Part shown: in pieces, positions 55,497 through 64,000 of the stretch
Layout: each line of letters begins with the position of its first letter
Position numbering within the stretch: position 1 is the first letter of the stretch
NCBI RefSeq assembly: GCF_001905445.1
Contig: NZ_LIVQ01000001.1
Coordinates: forward strand, 248,001 to 312,000
DNA: 64,000 bases
Direction of reading: 5' to 3'
DNA from: Streptomyces sp. CB00455
GTDB taxonomy: Bacteria > Actinomycetota > Actinomycetes > Streptomycetales > Streptomycetaceae
Notes under the pieces: generated by a model
Database searches by the model: none
Seen by the model: only the letters and a program-made list of their open reading frames with translations
Told to the model about the DNA's origin: nothing
Made by a program: the position numbers and the translations under genes

Positions 55497-56165
55497 GGGG
55501 CATCTCCAAACGGTTACCGGGAACGAACTGCCGGACGACCCGGGGTGCGGGTGTCCCTCCAGCCCAACGACCGCACCGGATCGCAGGAAGCGGCCGGCCG
55601 GCACCGGGATCCCGATGTCGCCTACGAGGCGTTCTTCCGCGCGGGCCCGCGAAGGGTCGAAATCCGCGTACACGCCCGCGCGGACGGCGCCGCGTGGAGC
55701 GGCTGGTCTCCCGCGTACCGGCCCACGCACGTCCTGCTCCTGGCGGAGGCGCTGCGGCAGAGGGTCGAGGCGGGCGAGGCACAACGGCTCGGTGACGCCG
55801 ACTGCTGCGGTGGGCGGTCGGACACCTGGCGACGGTGACGTCCTGGCCGATCGGCAAGCAGCCCCCGGCCGTGGTGCAGGCGGTCCTGGCGGACTGACCC
55901 GGAGCACCTCGCGACCGGCGCCTGGGCATGTCTCCCGTGGCGGCACGGATGTCCGCGCGCTTCGGAGGGAGGAGATGTGCCTCGGTGCGCGCCTCGGCGC
56001 CCGCCTTGGTGCCCCGCGGGTGAGCGGGCGAGGAGGAATGAGGAGAAGGAAGAGGGGGAGGAGGGAGAGCGCATGCGGCTCCCTGGACGGCCCGCGAGGG
56101 GACCGTCCCCGCGCTGGTCAGCCCCTGGCCCCGGTCCGGTGCGCGCCTTGTAGGAGGATGTAGGA
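55497..56165. other. Mostly intergenic, with one possible small gene
   Basis: Apart from the possible small gene at 55551-55838, no coding sequence is supported. The right end holds a purine-rich stretch (about 56025-56070) and AGGAGG at 56153-56158 for the STAS gene. Confidence 0.4.
55551..55838 (+). CDS. Possible small hypothetical protein
   Basis: The frame reads VSLQPNDRTGSQEAAG and then DVAYEAFFRAGPRRVEIRVH, AAWSGWSPAYRPTHVLLLAE and ALRQRVEAGEAQRLGDADCC, which looks more like a real protein than the overlapping frames. No ribosome binding site precedes the GTG codons at 55545 or 55551. It is a weak call; the function is unknown. Confidence 0.35.
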   Translation: MSLQPNDRTGSQEAAGRHRDPDVAYEAFFRAGPRRVEIRVHARADGAAWSGWSPAYRPTHVLLLAEALRQRVEAGEAQRLGDADCCGGRSDTWRR

Positions 56166-56513
56166 GTGATCGGAGAAGAACCGGTGGTCACCGCGACCGC
56201 CCACGACGGCATAGTTCTCGTCCGCCTGCGGGGCGAACTCGACGAGGACAGCGCACCCGTCCTTGCCCAGGCCCTCGCCGAGGCGGCCACGAGCGGATCC
56301 GCCCGCACGGTGGTCGACCTGTCCCGCACCCGTTTCGCGGACTCGTCCATCCTCCACGCCCTGCTCGAAGCCCACAGGGCCCACACCGAGGCCGAGACGG
56401 CACTCGTGCTCGCCGGCCCGCTGCAGACGGCGGTCGACCGACTGTTCGAGGTCACCGGGACCCGGCACGCGTTCCGCGTGGCGGACAGCGTGGAGACCGC
56501 GATGACATGGTGA
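56166..56513 (+). CDS. STAS-domain anti-sigma factor antagonist
   Basis: The 115-residue protein is a single STAS domain with VRLRGELDEDSAPVLAQALA and the phosphorylation loop TRFADSSILHALLEAH, where Ser60 in DSS is the likely phosphorylated residue. GTG 56166 has AGGAGG upstream. An RsbW-like ATPase gene follows 81 bp downstream and is the natural partner. Confidence 0.92.
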   Translation: MIGEEPVVTATAHDGIVLVRLRGELDEDSAPVLAQALAEAATSGSARTVVDLSRTRFADSSILHALLEAHRAHTEAETALVLAGPLQTAVDRLFEVTGTRHAFRVADSVETAMTW

Positions 56514-56594
56514 TCGCACGCTCCGTACCCGCAGCCGCACCCAAATCTTCGCGGAGCGGCATGGCTCGCGCGACCACGGGCAGGCGGTGAAGGT

Positions 56595-57020
56595 ATGAAC
56601 CCGCCCGCAGCAGCCGACGACACCCGCGGTTCCATAAGCCGAAGGGGCAGCCGCCACGCGCTCCCCGGCCTGCCCGCGACCGCGGCGGCCGCACGCGAGA
56701 CGATCGGCGCCCTCCTGCAACACGCGGGCATCAGCCTCGACAGCGTCACCGCGGCCGACGCGCTCCTGGTCACCTCCGAGCTGGCCACCAACGCGATCCG
56801 CCACGGCGGCGGCATCACCGCCTTCCACGGCGACATCGCCGACGACGCCCTGCACCTGACCATCGGCGACACCAGCCCGCGTGCCCCGGCCCCCCGCACC
56901 GGGTCCCCCGATCATCCGGGTGGCTACGGGTGGCCGCTCATCCAGCGCCTCACCGAGCACATCAACATCACCGTCCACCCCGGCGGCAAGACCATCAGCA
57001 CCACCCTGCGCCTGACCTGA
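56595..57020 (+). CDS. RsbW-like ATP-binding anti-sigma kinase
   Basis: The 141-residue protein is a lone GHKL/HATPase domain: LLVTSELATNAIRHGGGITA is the N-box that binds Mg-ATP, LHLTIGDTSPRAPAPRTG the G1 region, and GGYGWPLIQRLTEHINITVH the G2 region. Small proteins of this kind bind and inhibit sigma factors and phosphorylate STAS antagonists. It follows a STAS gene on the same strand. The (CCTGA)n repeat begins in its last codons. Its sigma partner is not encoded in the window. Confidence 0.92.
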   Translation: MNPPAAADDTRGSISRRGSRHALPGLPATAAAARETIGALLQHAGISLDSVTAADALLVTSELATNAIRHGGGITAFHGDIADDALHLTIGDTSPRAPAPRTGSPDHPGGYGWPLIQRLTEHINITVHPGGKTISTTLRLT

Positions 57021-57049
57021 CCTGACCTGACCTGACCTGACCTGACCTG
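57011..57049. repeat. CCTGA microsatellite over a stop codon
   Basis: Seven perfect CCTGA units and a partial eighth run from 57011 to 57049. The stop codon TGA (57018-57020) of the ATPase gene lies in the second unit. The repeat may slip in copy number. Confidence 0.95.
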
Positions 57050-57143
57050 CTCCACCGCCCTGCCGGGACGGCCGGAGCCGGAACCAGAACCGGTCACGAG
57101 CCGCGATCCCCTGCCGCCTGCCGCCTGCCGCCGACGGTCGCGG

Positions 57144-57431
57144 CTATATGCCGTGGACGGTGGTGAGATCGGCGAGTCCGGAGATGGTCAGGACCGGTTC
57201 CAGGAGGGGGTTGGCGAGGAGTTCGATGCGCTCGGCGTGCGGGAAGAGCACGCTGAGACCGGCGCTGTCGAGGTACTCGACGCCGGTGAGGTCCAGGACC
57301 AGGGGGCCGGCCGTGCCCGCCAGTGCGGTGGCCAGCTCCCTGGTGTTGCTCATGTCGATCTCGCCGACGGCGGTCAGCAGCGCGGTGCCGTCGGGTCGCC
57401 GTCCGGTGGTCAGGGTCAGTGCAGTGGTCAT
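57144..57431 (-). CDS. STAS-domain anti-sigma factor antagonist
   Basis: The 95-residue STAS protein reads [20 protein letters not shown] and [20 protein letters not shown], with Ser56 in DSAG as the likely phosphoacceptor. It has no C-terminal extension. Its ATG overlaps the stop codon of the large hybrid sensor gene (ATGA), so it is translationally coupled to that protein, which carries both a PP2C phosphatase and an RsbW-like kinase domain that could act on it. Confidence 0.92.
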   Translation of the reverse strand: MTTALTLTTGRRPDGTALLTAVGEIDMSNTRELATALAGTAGPLVLDLTGVEYLDSAGLSVLFPHAERIELLANPLLEPVLTISGLADLTTVHGI

Positions 57432-60400
57432 CAGGCGATCCTCGTGTGCATGTCGACGGTGGTGCCGGACGGGCCGGGCGTGACGGTGACCTGCTGCATG
57501 AGCGCGCGCATCAGGCCCATCCCGCGACCGCGGTGGGTGTTCAGCTCCGGCCGCGGGGTCTTCCAGCAGCCGGTGTCGGCGATGGTCAGGTGCAGCTGGT
57601 CGACGTACGCCTCGGCCCGGAAGTAGATCGTGTCGCCGGGGGCGTCGCGGTGGCCGTGCTCGATGGCGTTGGCACACGCCTCGCCCGCGGCGACCAGGAT
57701 GTTCTGCACGGTGGCGGGGGGCAGATCGCACTGGTCGAGCCAGCTGCGCAGCGTCTTGCGGACGGGGGCGAGCTGGGACGACTCGGCGGGGAAGGACATC
57801 TCCAGCGGCGCGGGGTGCCGGTAGAGCAGCAGGGCGACGTCATCGTCGTAGCCGTCGGCGGGGGCCAACCGCGCCATGACGTCGGTGGCGAGGTCGTCCA
57901 CCGCGGTGTCCCGGCCGTCCTTGAGGGCTGCGCCGGCCTGGTCGATGCCCGCGCTGAGCGGACGGCGGCGGCGTTCGACGAGCCCGTCGGTGTACAGCAG
58001 CAGGGTGGAGCGGGCCGGGATCGTGCACGCGCCTTCCGGGCGCTTGTTGCCGGGCCGGACGGCGAGCGGCAGCGAACGTCCCTCCTCAAGGAGGTGGGTG
58101 GTGCCGTCCGGGTGGACGAGTATGCCGGGCGGATGGCCGGCGCTGGAGTACGTCAGCTGCCCGGTCTCGGCGTTGAGGACACCGCAGAAGACGGTGGTGC
58201 AGGCCGCGCCCGGAACTCCGGCGGCGAACTGGTCCAGGGCCATCAGCGTCTGGGCGGGACTCGCGTCCTGGAGCAGCAGGGCGCGGCAGGCGCTGCGGAG
58301 TTGACCCATGACGCTGGCGGCTTCCAGGCCCCGCCCGACGCAGTCGCCGACGACGATGCCGATGCGGCCGTCGGGCAGGACGACGGTGTCGTACCAGTCG
58401 CCGCCGACCTCCAGGGGCTTGGTGGCGGGTTCGTAGCGGACGGCGAAACCGTCGGGCAGCCGTGCCGGGCCGAGAATGGCGCGCTGCAGGGCGATGGCGG
58501 TCTCGCGCTGCTGGTCGATCTGGTGGGCGCGGCCCAGTCCCTGGGCGAGGTGTCCGGCCAGGAGGGACAACAGCAGCTCGTCCTCGCCGGTGAAGGGCCG
58601 GTTCTCGCCGAGGTCCATCCACAGGACGAGCGGGCCGTCGGGGAACTCCAGGAGGATCCCGGCCCCGGTGTGGTCGGCGACCGGGGTCAGGACCGGCCCC
58701 CGGCGCAGGTCTTCCAGCGCCTGCCGTCGGCCGGCGGTCAGCTCCGGCCAGGTGAGCGACGCGTCCGTGGAGGTCAGCGTGGGTTCGTCACCGTGGTCGA
58801 AGACCGCTGCCACGACCCACCGGGCGCGCCAGGTCTTGCGCAGTTCGTCCAGCGCGCCGGCCAGCGCTTCGGGCAGGCCGGCGGCCCGGGACAGGCAGGT
58901 GCCCAGGGCTGCCACGGCGCTCTCGCGCTGGATGGCGTAGTGCTCGGCGGTGACGTCGCGGAAGGTGCCGACGGTCACGAGGCGCCCGGTGTGGGGGTCG
59001 TCGACCTGGTTGAAGTAGGCCGTCACCCAGAGCCGGTGTCCGTCGCGGTGGGTGACCGGAATGGTGTAGGAGCCCTTGGTGCTGCCGAGCAGCAGGGCGA
59101 AGGCCTCGCTGACCTGCCGGTGTGCCGCGGCGTCGGTGGCGGCGTCGGGCCACCAGGGGTGGATCGGCCGGTAGGGCAGGCCCTCGGGCCCGTAGCCGAG
59201 GATCTCGGTGAACGCCGTGTTGATCTCGACGACGGCGCCCTCCTCGTCGCAGACGAAGAAGGCTTCCTGCAGGGAGTCCACGAGGGCGGTGCGCCAGCGG
59301 GCGTGGTGGTTGCGCAGCCGCGCCAGCTCGATGTTCGCCCGTACCCGGGCCAGGAGTTCGGCGGCCGCGAACGGTTTGACCAGGTAGTCGTCCGCGCCCG
59401 CCTGCAGGCCCTCGATGGACGATTCCTGTCCGGCCCGGGCGGACAGCAGCAGCACGGGGACCGAGGCGGTGCGCGGGTCGGACCGCAAGGCGGCGACCAG
59501 GGCGAGGCCGTCCAGGTGGGGCATCATGACGTCGCTGACGACCAGGTCGAAGGACTTCGCGCGGACGGCCCCCAGGGCCTGTCGGCCGTCATTGACCGCG
59601 CTGACCTGGTAACCGGCTCCGCGCAGCAGGCGGATGAGGTACTCACGCATGTCGGCGTTGTCGTCGGCGACCAGTACGCGTGCCGGCAGCTCCGGGCCGG
59701 TGGCCGGTCCGTCGGTGCTGCCGTCCGCGAGGTTCTCGACCGCGGCGGGCGTCGCCGCGGTCTGCTCGCCGGGCAGCCAGCGCAGGGCCTCCTGCACGAA
59801 GGGGTCGGTCGCGGTGGGAGCCGCTCCCGCGCCCGTCTTCGGGACGACGGCGTCCTCGGGCAGGTGCGCGGAGCCGAAGGGCAGCCGGATGGTGAACCGC
59901 GTGCCGCGCCCTTCGGCGGAGGTGGCGCTGATCTCGCCGCCGTGCAGACCGACCAGTTCCTTCACGAGGGCCAGACCGATGCCGCTGCCCTCGTTGGAGC
60001 GCGACCGGGCGTTCTCGATGCGGTGGAAACGTTCGAACAGCCGGGGCATCTCCTGCGCTGCGACACCGATCCCGGTGTCGTCGACGCTCACCACGGCGGC
60101 ACCGTCCTCGGCGCCCACGGCGATGCGGATCGAGCCGTCGAAGGTGAACTTCAGCGCGTTGCTGAGCAGGTTGAGGACGACCTTCTCCCACATGTTCCGG
60201 TCGATGAAGACCGGCTCGGGCAGTGGGGCGCAGTCGACCAGGAAGTCCAGGCCGGCCCTGTCGACGGCGGAGCGGAACACGCTGGCGAGTTCACCGGTGA
60301 CGGTGGCCAGGTCGACCGGCTCGTAGCGCGCCTGCATCCGGCCGGCCTCGATGCGGGAGAAGTCCAGCAGGGTGTTGACCAGCTTGCCCAGCCGCAGTCC

Positions 60401-61669
60401 GTTGCGGTGGACGACGTCCAGTTCCTCGCGCACGTCCGCGTCCGCGTCCGCGAGCCGGTCCCGCAGCTCCTCCACCGGCCCCATGATCAGCGTCAGGGGG
60501 GTGCGGAACTCGTGGCTGATGTTGGAGAAGAACGTGGTCTTCGCCCGGTCCAGCTCAGCGAGTTCCTCCGCGCGCCGCTGCTGCGCCTGGTAACTGCGGG
60601 CGCTGGCGACTCCGGTGGCGACGTGCCCGGCGAGCAGTTCCACGAAGCCGCGGTAGCCGTCGTCCAGGGCCCGGTACCGGTTCAGGCCGACCACCATGAA
60701 TCCGTACGGGGCGCCGCCCTGCTGCCGCAGCGGCACCACCAGTGCCTGCTGGGGCGCTTGGGCCCACTCCCCCGTCGGCAGGTCCGCGAACACGGCTCCG
60801 TCCAGGGGCAGCAGCGCGGACTCGCCCCGGGCGGGGGCGTCCATCGGCCACACCGTCTCGGCGCCCGGCGAGAGGAGCTTCACGGCGGCCGGGTGGTCGG
60901 CCGGGATTCCGGTGGCCGCGGCCAGCGCGGCGCTGCCGTCGTCCTGGAAGAGGTAGGTCAGCGTGAACGGCAGGTCGTGCGGGTTGCGGCTCAGCTGCAG
61001 ACGGGCGAAGTCGAGCATTTCCTGCTCGGTGCGCACCACGCTGGGGTCCGAGCCGAGTTCGCGCAGCGTGGTCATCCGCCGTTCGCCGATGACCCGCTCG
61101 GTCTCTTCGCTGACCACGCACAGCATGCCGACCACGTGGCCGGCGTCGTCGCGCAGCGGGCTGTAGGAGAAGGTGTGGTAGCTCTCCTCGGGGTATCCGG
61201 AGCGCTCCACGAACAGCAGGAGCGCCTGGTCCCAGGTCGCCTCGCCGGTGGTGAGCACGGTGTCGATGCGGGGGCCGATGTCGTCCCAGATCTCCGCCCA
61301 GACCTCGTCGGCCGGCCGTCCCAGGGCCCACGGGTACTTACGCCCCAGGGTGTCGCGCCGGTAGGCGGCGTTGCAGAAGAACGTGAGCTGCGGCCCCCAG
61401 GCCATCCACATCGAGAACTTCGACGAGAGCAGGATGCTCACGGTCGTCCTGAGGCTCTGCGGCCAGCCTTCGGGGTCCCCGAGCGGGGTGGTGGCCGCCC
61501 AGTCCACCATGGCCAGGTCCCGGCCGACCACCTCGTCGGCGGCGAAGACCTCGGACCGGACCGGCGGCGGCGTCGCCTGCTGCTGGGACCCGGCCGCCGC
61601 GGACGTCGCCTGCGGCGCGGATCCGTCAGGCGCCGTCGCCTGCGGCCCGCCATCCTCGGAACGCGTCAC
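57431..61669 (-). CDS. Multidomain hybrid sensor: PAS-GAF-HisKA-HATPase-REC-PAS-GAF-PP2C-HATPase
   Basis: The 1412-residue protein has in order a PAS-like domain (about 80-195), a GAF domain (205-365), HisKA with His386 (SHEFRTP), HATPase (490-598), a receiver with Asp713 (VVSDVMMPH), a PAS domain (795-910), a GAF domain (915-1050), a SpoIIE/PP2C phosphatase (1065-1285: GGDWYD, GDCVGRG, YTDGL, DDDVAL) and a C-terminal RsbW-like ATPase (1295-1410: [25 protein letters not shown]). No membrane helix is seen, so it is cytosolic. The nearest known analogy is OsaC-type sigma-B control in Streptomyces. Confidence 0.95.
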   Translation of the reverse strand: MTRSEDGGPQATAPDGSAPQATSAAAGSQQQATPPPVRSEVFAADEVVGRDLAMVDWAATTPLGDPEGWPQSLRTTVSILLSSKFSMWMAWGPQLTFFCNAAYRRDTLGRKYPWALGRPADEVWAEIWDDIGPRIDTVLTTGEATWDQALLLFVERSGYPEESYHTFSYSPLRDDAGHVVGMLCVVSEETERVIGERRMTTLRELGSDPSVVRTEQEMLDFARLQLSRNPHDLPFTLTYLFQDDGSAALAAATGIPADHPAAVKLLSPGAETVWPMDAPARGESALLPLDGAVFADLPTGEWAQAPQQALVVPLRQQGGAPYGFMVVGLNRYRALDDGYRGFVELLAGHVATGVASARSYQAQQRRAEELAELDRAKTTFFSNISHEFRTPLTLIMGPVEELRDRLADADADVREELDVVHRNGLRLGKLVNTLLDFSRIEAGRMQARYEPVDLATVTGELASVFRSAVDRAGLDFLVDCAPLPEPVFIDRNMWEKVVLNLLSNALKFTFDGSIRIAVGAEDGAAVVSVDDTGIGVAAQEMPRLFERFHRIENARSRSNEGSGIGLALVKELVGLHGGEISATSAEGRGTRFTIRLPFGSAHLPEDAVVPKTGAGAAPTATDPFVQEALRWLPGEQTAATPAAVENLADGSTDGPATGPELPARVLVADDNADMREYLIRLLRGAGYQVSAVNDGRQALGAVRAKSFDLVVSDVMMPHLDGLALVAALRSDPRTASVPVLLLSARAGQESSIEGLQAGADDYLVKPFAAAELLARVRANIELARLRNHHARWRTALVDSLQEAFFVCDEEGAVVEINTAFTEILGYGPEGLPYRPIHPWWPDAATDAAAHRQVSEAFALLLGSTKGSYTIPVTHRDGHRLWVTAYFNQVDDPHTGRLVTVGTFRDVTAEHYAIQRESAVAALGTCLSRAAGLPEALAGALDELRKTWRARWVVAAVFDHGDEPTLTSTDASLTWPELTAGRRQALEDLRRGPVLTPVADHTGAGILLEFPDGPLVLWMDLGENRPFTGEDELLLSLLAGHLAQGLGRAHQIDQQRETAIALQRAILGPARLPDGFAVRYEPATKPLEVGGDWYDTVVLPDGRIGIVVGDCVGRGLEAASVMGQLRSACRALLLQDASPAQTLMALDQFAAGVPGAACTTVFCGVLNAETGQLTYSSAGHPPGILVHPDGTTHLLEEGRSLPLAVRPGNKRPEGACTIPARSTLLLYTDGLVERRRRPLSAGIDQAGAALKDGRDTAVDDLATDVMARLAPADGYDDDVALLLYRHPAPLEMSFPAESSQLAPVRKTLRSWLDQCDLPPATVQNILVAAGEACANAIEHGHRDAPGDTIYFRAEAYVDQLHLTIADTGCWKTPRPELNTHRGRGMGLMRALMQQVTVTPGPSGTTVDMHTRIA

Positions 61670-61992
61670 TTCCCACCCCTTCGTTCACGACGGCCGGTGC
61701 CCGGAGCCGGTGCCCGGGCACGGCTGCCAGCGTCCATTGTGCCGTCCCCTGTCGCGCGCCGCGGTCTCCACGACCGTGCGGTACCGGGTGACTGCCGGAC
61801 CACACGCAGAAGCTCGTTGACGTGATCCGTAGGATAGGACGGCCGCGCCGCGGACCGAGGGGCAAGGCCGACGAGGAGGGGCGGGGGACATGACGGGGGC
61901 CGATCTGGGAAGCACAGTGAGCGACGACACCGCGCTGCCCGCCCTCTCCGTCCCGCCCGCCCGCAGCACACCCCACCCGCCGAGGAGAACAG
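61670..61992. other. Divergent intergenic region
   Basis: It lies between the hybrid sensor and a rightward STAS gene. No gene is supported. The right end has GAGGAG at 61981-61986 for the STAS start. Promoter elements could not be assigned. Confidence 0.45.
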
Positions 61993-62349
61993 GTGACCGA
62001 CCGCACTCTGACCGCCACCCGCCACACCCACTCCCGCGGTGCCGCCGTGCTGGCCGTGGTCGGCGAACTCGACCACCACACCGCACCGGAGCTCACCCGG
62101 GTCATCCAGGAGACACCTTTCAGCCCTGACGTCCCCGTACTGATCGACTTGTCCGAGCTCACCTACTGCGACTCCACGGGCATCACCGTGCTCGTCAGCG
62201 CCTACAACCGCGCGCACGGCGCCGACGCCCCTCTGTTCCTCGTCGGGCTGAACGCCGACCTCATGCACGTCTTCCGCATCGTCGGCCTCGACCAGCTCTT
62301 CCGTTTCGAGCTGACCGTCGAAGACGCCATCGACGCCCTGCACGCCTGA
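61993..62349 (+). CDS. STAS-domain anti-sigma factor antagonist
   Basis: The 118-residue protein is one STAS domain: AVVGELDHHTAPELTRVIQE, LSELTYCDSTGITVLVSAYN (Ser62 or Thr63 in DSTG as phosphoacceptor) and MHVFRIVGLDQLFRFELTVE. GTG 61993 has GAGGAG upstream. It is divergent from the large hybrid sensor. Its sequence is closer to the STAS at 7418 than to those at 56166 and 57144. Confidence 0.92.
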   Translation: MTDRTLTATRHTHSRGAAVLAVVGELDHHTAPELTRVIQETPFSPDVPVLIDLSELTYCDSTGITVLVSAYNRAHGADAPLFLVGLNADLMHVFRIVGLDQLFRFELTVEDAIDALHA

Positions 62350-62374
62350 TCCCCGCCTGTCGGCTGCGGGTCCG

Positions 62375-62749
62375 TCAGGCGCCGGGGAGGAAGAGGCAGA
62401 AGGGGTGGCCGTGCGGGTCACGCAGGACCCGTACGCCTTTCAGGGGCTGGTGCTCCTGAAGTGTCGCGCCTAGGGCGCAGGCGCGTTCGGTCTCGGCCTC
62501 CAGGTCGTCGACTTGGAGGTCCAGGTGGGCCTGCATCTGCTGGGTGCCGGGGCGCTGGGGCCACACCGGGGGCGTGTGGTCGGTCTCCAGTTGGAAGCTG
62601 AGGCCGGGGCGTTCCCGTTCCGGGTCCCGCAGGCGGACCCACTGCGGCTCGCGTTCCACCTCTTCCCAGCCCAGCAGGGCGCAGTAGAAGTCGGCCAGGG
62701 CGGGCGGGTCGGGAGTACCGAGGACAAAGGCGCCGATCGTCGTCGTCAT
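62375..62749 (-). CDS. VOC-superfamily protein
   Basis: The 124-residue protein has the VOC fold: VLGTPDPPALADFYCALLGW, WVRLRDPERERPGLSFQLET, MQAHLDLQVDDLEAETERAC and VLRDPHGHPFCLFLPG. It resembles the streptomycete glyoxalase-like group (DUF-type VOC). Substrate and metal are unknown. It is convergent with the STAS gene. Confidence 0.92.
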   Translation of the reverse strand: MTTTIGAFVLGTPDPPALADFYCALLGWEEVEREPQWVRLRDPERERPGLSFQLETDHTPPVWPQRPGTQQMQAHLDLQVDDLEAETERACALGATLQEHQPLKGVRVLRDPHGHPFCLFLPGA

Positions 62750-62927
62750 GCCCCGCCCCTGCCCTTGGCGGCGGCTCCCATACGTCGGGTACGTCGGGGC
62801 GCGCGCCGGGGATCCGAGGGGCCGGGCCGTCGCCGGGCCTTCGCCGGGCCGGCCGGTTCCGGCCCCGGCATGCCGGCGGACAGGAGGGCCGCCGCCCCTC
62901 GCGGGGAGGCGGCCCGGTCAGTGGCGG

Positions 62928-63257
62928 TCAGATGCGGGCCACGTTGCCCGAGTAGATCCAGCCGTCCTTGACCCCGTAGGTCTTGTCCACCCAGTACCAG
63001 AGGTGGCCCTTGGAGTTCTTGCACCACTGGGTGAAGTTGAGCCGGTCGGCCCGGTGGACGGTGTCGACGACCCGCCCGGTCTCGTAGTACTTCGTGCGGA
63101 CCGGAGCCGAGCCGGCGGTCACGTAGAGTTCCCCGCCGCTCATCTCGCACGTGATGGACCCCGCCGAGGCGGGGGTGGTGGCGATGATGGTCGCGGAGAG
63201 GGTCAGCCCGACCCCCACAGCGAGGGTGGAAAGGCGTCGTACGGCGCTTGCGCGCAT
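62928..63257 (-). CDS. Small secreted SH3-like protein
   Basis: The 109-residue product has a signal peptide (RLSTLAVGVGLTLSATIIAT, cleavage near ASA). The mature part (SGGELYVTAGSAPVRTKYYE, GRVVDTVHRADRLNFTQWCK, HLWYWVDKTYGVKDGWIYSG) has the look of a bacterial SH3 domain with one Cys pair. Such proteins bind peptidoglycan or act extracellularly in streptomycetes. Confidence 0.9.
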   Translation of the reverse strand: MRASAVRRLSTLAVGVGLTLSATIIATTPASAGSITCEMSGGELYVTAGSAPVRTKYYETGRVVDTVHRADRLNFTQWCKNSKGHLWYWVDKTYGVKDGWIYSGNVARI

Positions 63258-63384
63258 GGTGCTCCTTCGGGGTTGTCACATGAACCGGACTGCCCCAAAT
63301 GATCTCTGTATGACGTGCACAGGTCAAACCGATGGGCGCGGCTCGAAACCCGACAGGCGCACCTACGGACCCCGGACGCCCACA

Positions 63385-64000
63385 TCAGTCGCGGTCGACG
63401 TGCTCGCGCACGACGGTGCCCTTGGCGGCATCGATGTCGTAGGTGGTCTTGTTCCAGTCCGGAGTGACGATGTCGACCGACCAGACGTCGTGGTCCAGTT
63501 CCACCGCCGTGACGGTGCCCTGCTTGCGGCCCGTACCGGTCCGTACCGCGTGCTGCACGGTGGTGGTGGCCGCCTTCAGCTGCTTGGCCAGCTTGCGCTT
63601 GTCGTCCGCGTCCTGTCCCGGTTCGACCCGCGAGCGGGTCACCTTCCCGGTGACCGCGTCGACCTGGACGTCGTGCGCGGTTCCGTCGTCGGTGGCGACC
63701 GTGACGTCCCACACCGGCGCGGCGGCGGCCGGGGAGGGGCTCGCCGGGTTCGCACTGGACGAGGCGGTGCCCGTGCCGGCGCTGCGGGAGGCGGTCAGCT
63801 CGATCTCGACGAGCCTGCCCTGCGGAACACCGCTGACAGCGGTCTGCGCGGCCTGGTCCCACCGGACCTTCGCCGCGGGCACCACGGCCATGCGCTCACG
63901 CTGATCCTCGCTCGGTGCGGATCGGCCGCCGCTCGGGCCGGCCGGCGAGGACGACGGCGCCGCGGGGGCGGCCGTGACGGGATCGTGGCCGCCGCCACCA
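63385..64000 (-). CDS. PepSY-domain protein, 5' end outside the window
   Basis: The visible 205 codons have no stop codon up to the window edge, so the gene continues beyond 64000. After a Pro/Ser/Gly-rich N-terminal linker come two PepSY units: RWDQAAQTAVSGVPQGRLVE with WDVTVATDDGTAHDVQVDAV, and AVELDHDVWSVDIVTPDWNK with TTYDIDAAKGTVVREHVDRD. PepSY domains are small, often secreted inhibitor-like folds. An internal ATG at 63891 is possible but lies inside the linker. Confidence 0.85.
   Translation of the reverse strand, partial: GGGGHDPVTAAPAAPSSSPAGPSGGRSAPSEDQRERMAVVPAAKVRWDQAAQTAVSGVPQGRLVEIELTASRSAGTGTASSSANPASPSPAAAAPVWDVTVATDDGTAHDVQVDAVTGKVTRSRVEPGQDADDKRKLAKQLKAATTTVQHAVRTGTGRKQGTVTAVELDHDVWSVDIVTPDWNKTTYDIDAAKGTVVREHVDRD

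Noticed and set aside
57323..61825. Long open frame on the plus strand opposite the hybrid sensor (1500 codons)
   Set aside because: Its product is Gly/Arg/Val-rich without domains; the minus strand has nine recognisable domains. It is an antisense shadow caused by high GC.

Overview
The window is high-GC DNA (roughly 70 % or more by eye) with strong G/C preference at third codon positions, GTG and TTG starts, GGAGG-type ribosome binding sites and gene content typical of Streptomyces or a close relative. I see no rRNA, tRNA, CRISPR array, integrase or complete insertion sequence. It looks like an accessory chromosomal segment rich in stress, envelope and regulatory genes.

Left part (1-20.9 kb): a gene-poor stretch with a pair of operator-like repeats, a DUF2637-type membrane protein, small orphan genes, an aldo/keto reductase facing an FAD oxidoreductase with a C-terminal Rieske domain, lipoproteins, and a tightly overlapping operon of an RsbQ-like hydrolase, a PAS-PP2C phosphatase (RsbP-like) and a STAS antagonist. 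Then come a ClC-type channel with a ZIP-type transporter, a DUF6325/GH15/SHOCT/glutamine-amidotransferase run, a DUF2252 protein and a secreted HET-C/CinY-like protein.

Middle (20.9-27.3 kb): a complete gas-vesicle locus. gvpO-A-F-G-J-L-S-K run leftward as one operon; gvpY and gvpZ diverge from gvpO across an AT-rich promoter region. GvpY and GvpZ carry very long acidic tails, and GvpY also a histone H1-like Lys/Ala tail. A strong hairpin with a duplicated 3' arm closes the gvpYZ unit.

Right-middle (27.3-48.8 kb): CsbD, a sirtuin, lipoproteins, a GlsB/YeaQ-type stress membrane protein, an XRE regulator facing a frameshifted MFS gene, an HTH regulator facing an alpha/beta hydrolase across a 26-bp palindrome, a UV-repair pair (Fe-S photolyase and a Pyr_excise-like protein), DUF2945, a large catalase, a three-gene DUF3618/holin-like membrane cluster, a glycosyltransferase, and a SoxR-type regulator facing an MFS pump that is probably expressed from a leaderless transcript.

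Right part (48.8-64 kb): a LuxR-type two-component system, a serine hydrolase, a Ser/Thr kinase, an unusual fusion of a DUF2236/MpaB-like oxygenase domain with four EF-hands, and three further partner-switching units: STAS plus RsbW-like ATPase, STAS plus a 1412-residue hybrid sensor (PAS-GAF-HisKA-HATPase-REC-PAS-GAF-PP2C-HATPase), and a lone STAS gene. The window ends in a truncated PepSY gene.

Together the genes suggest a general-stress neighbourhood: several switch modules able to release a sigma-B-like factor (none is encoded here) lie among gene types expected in such a regulon (gas vesicles, CsbD, GlsB, catalase, DUF2945, photolyase). That functional link is inference.
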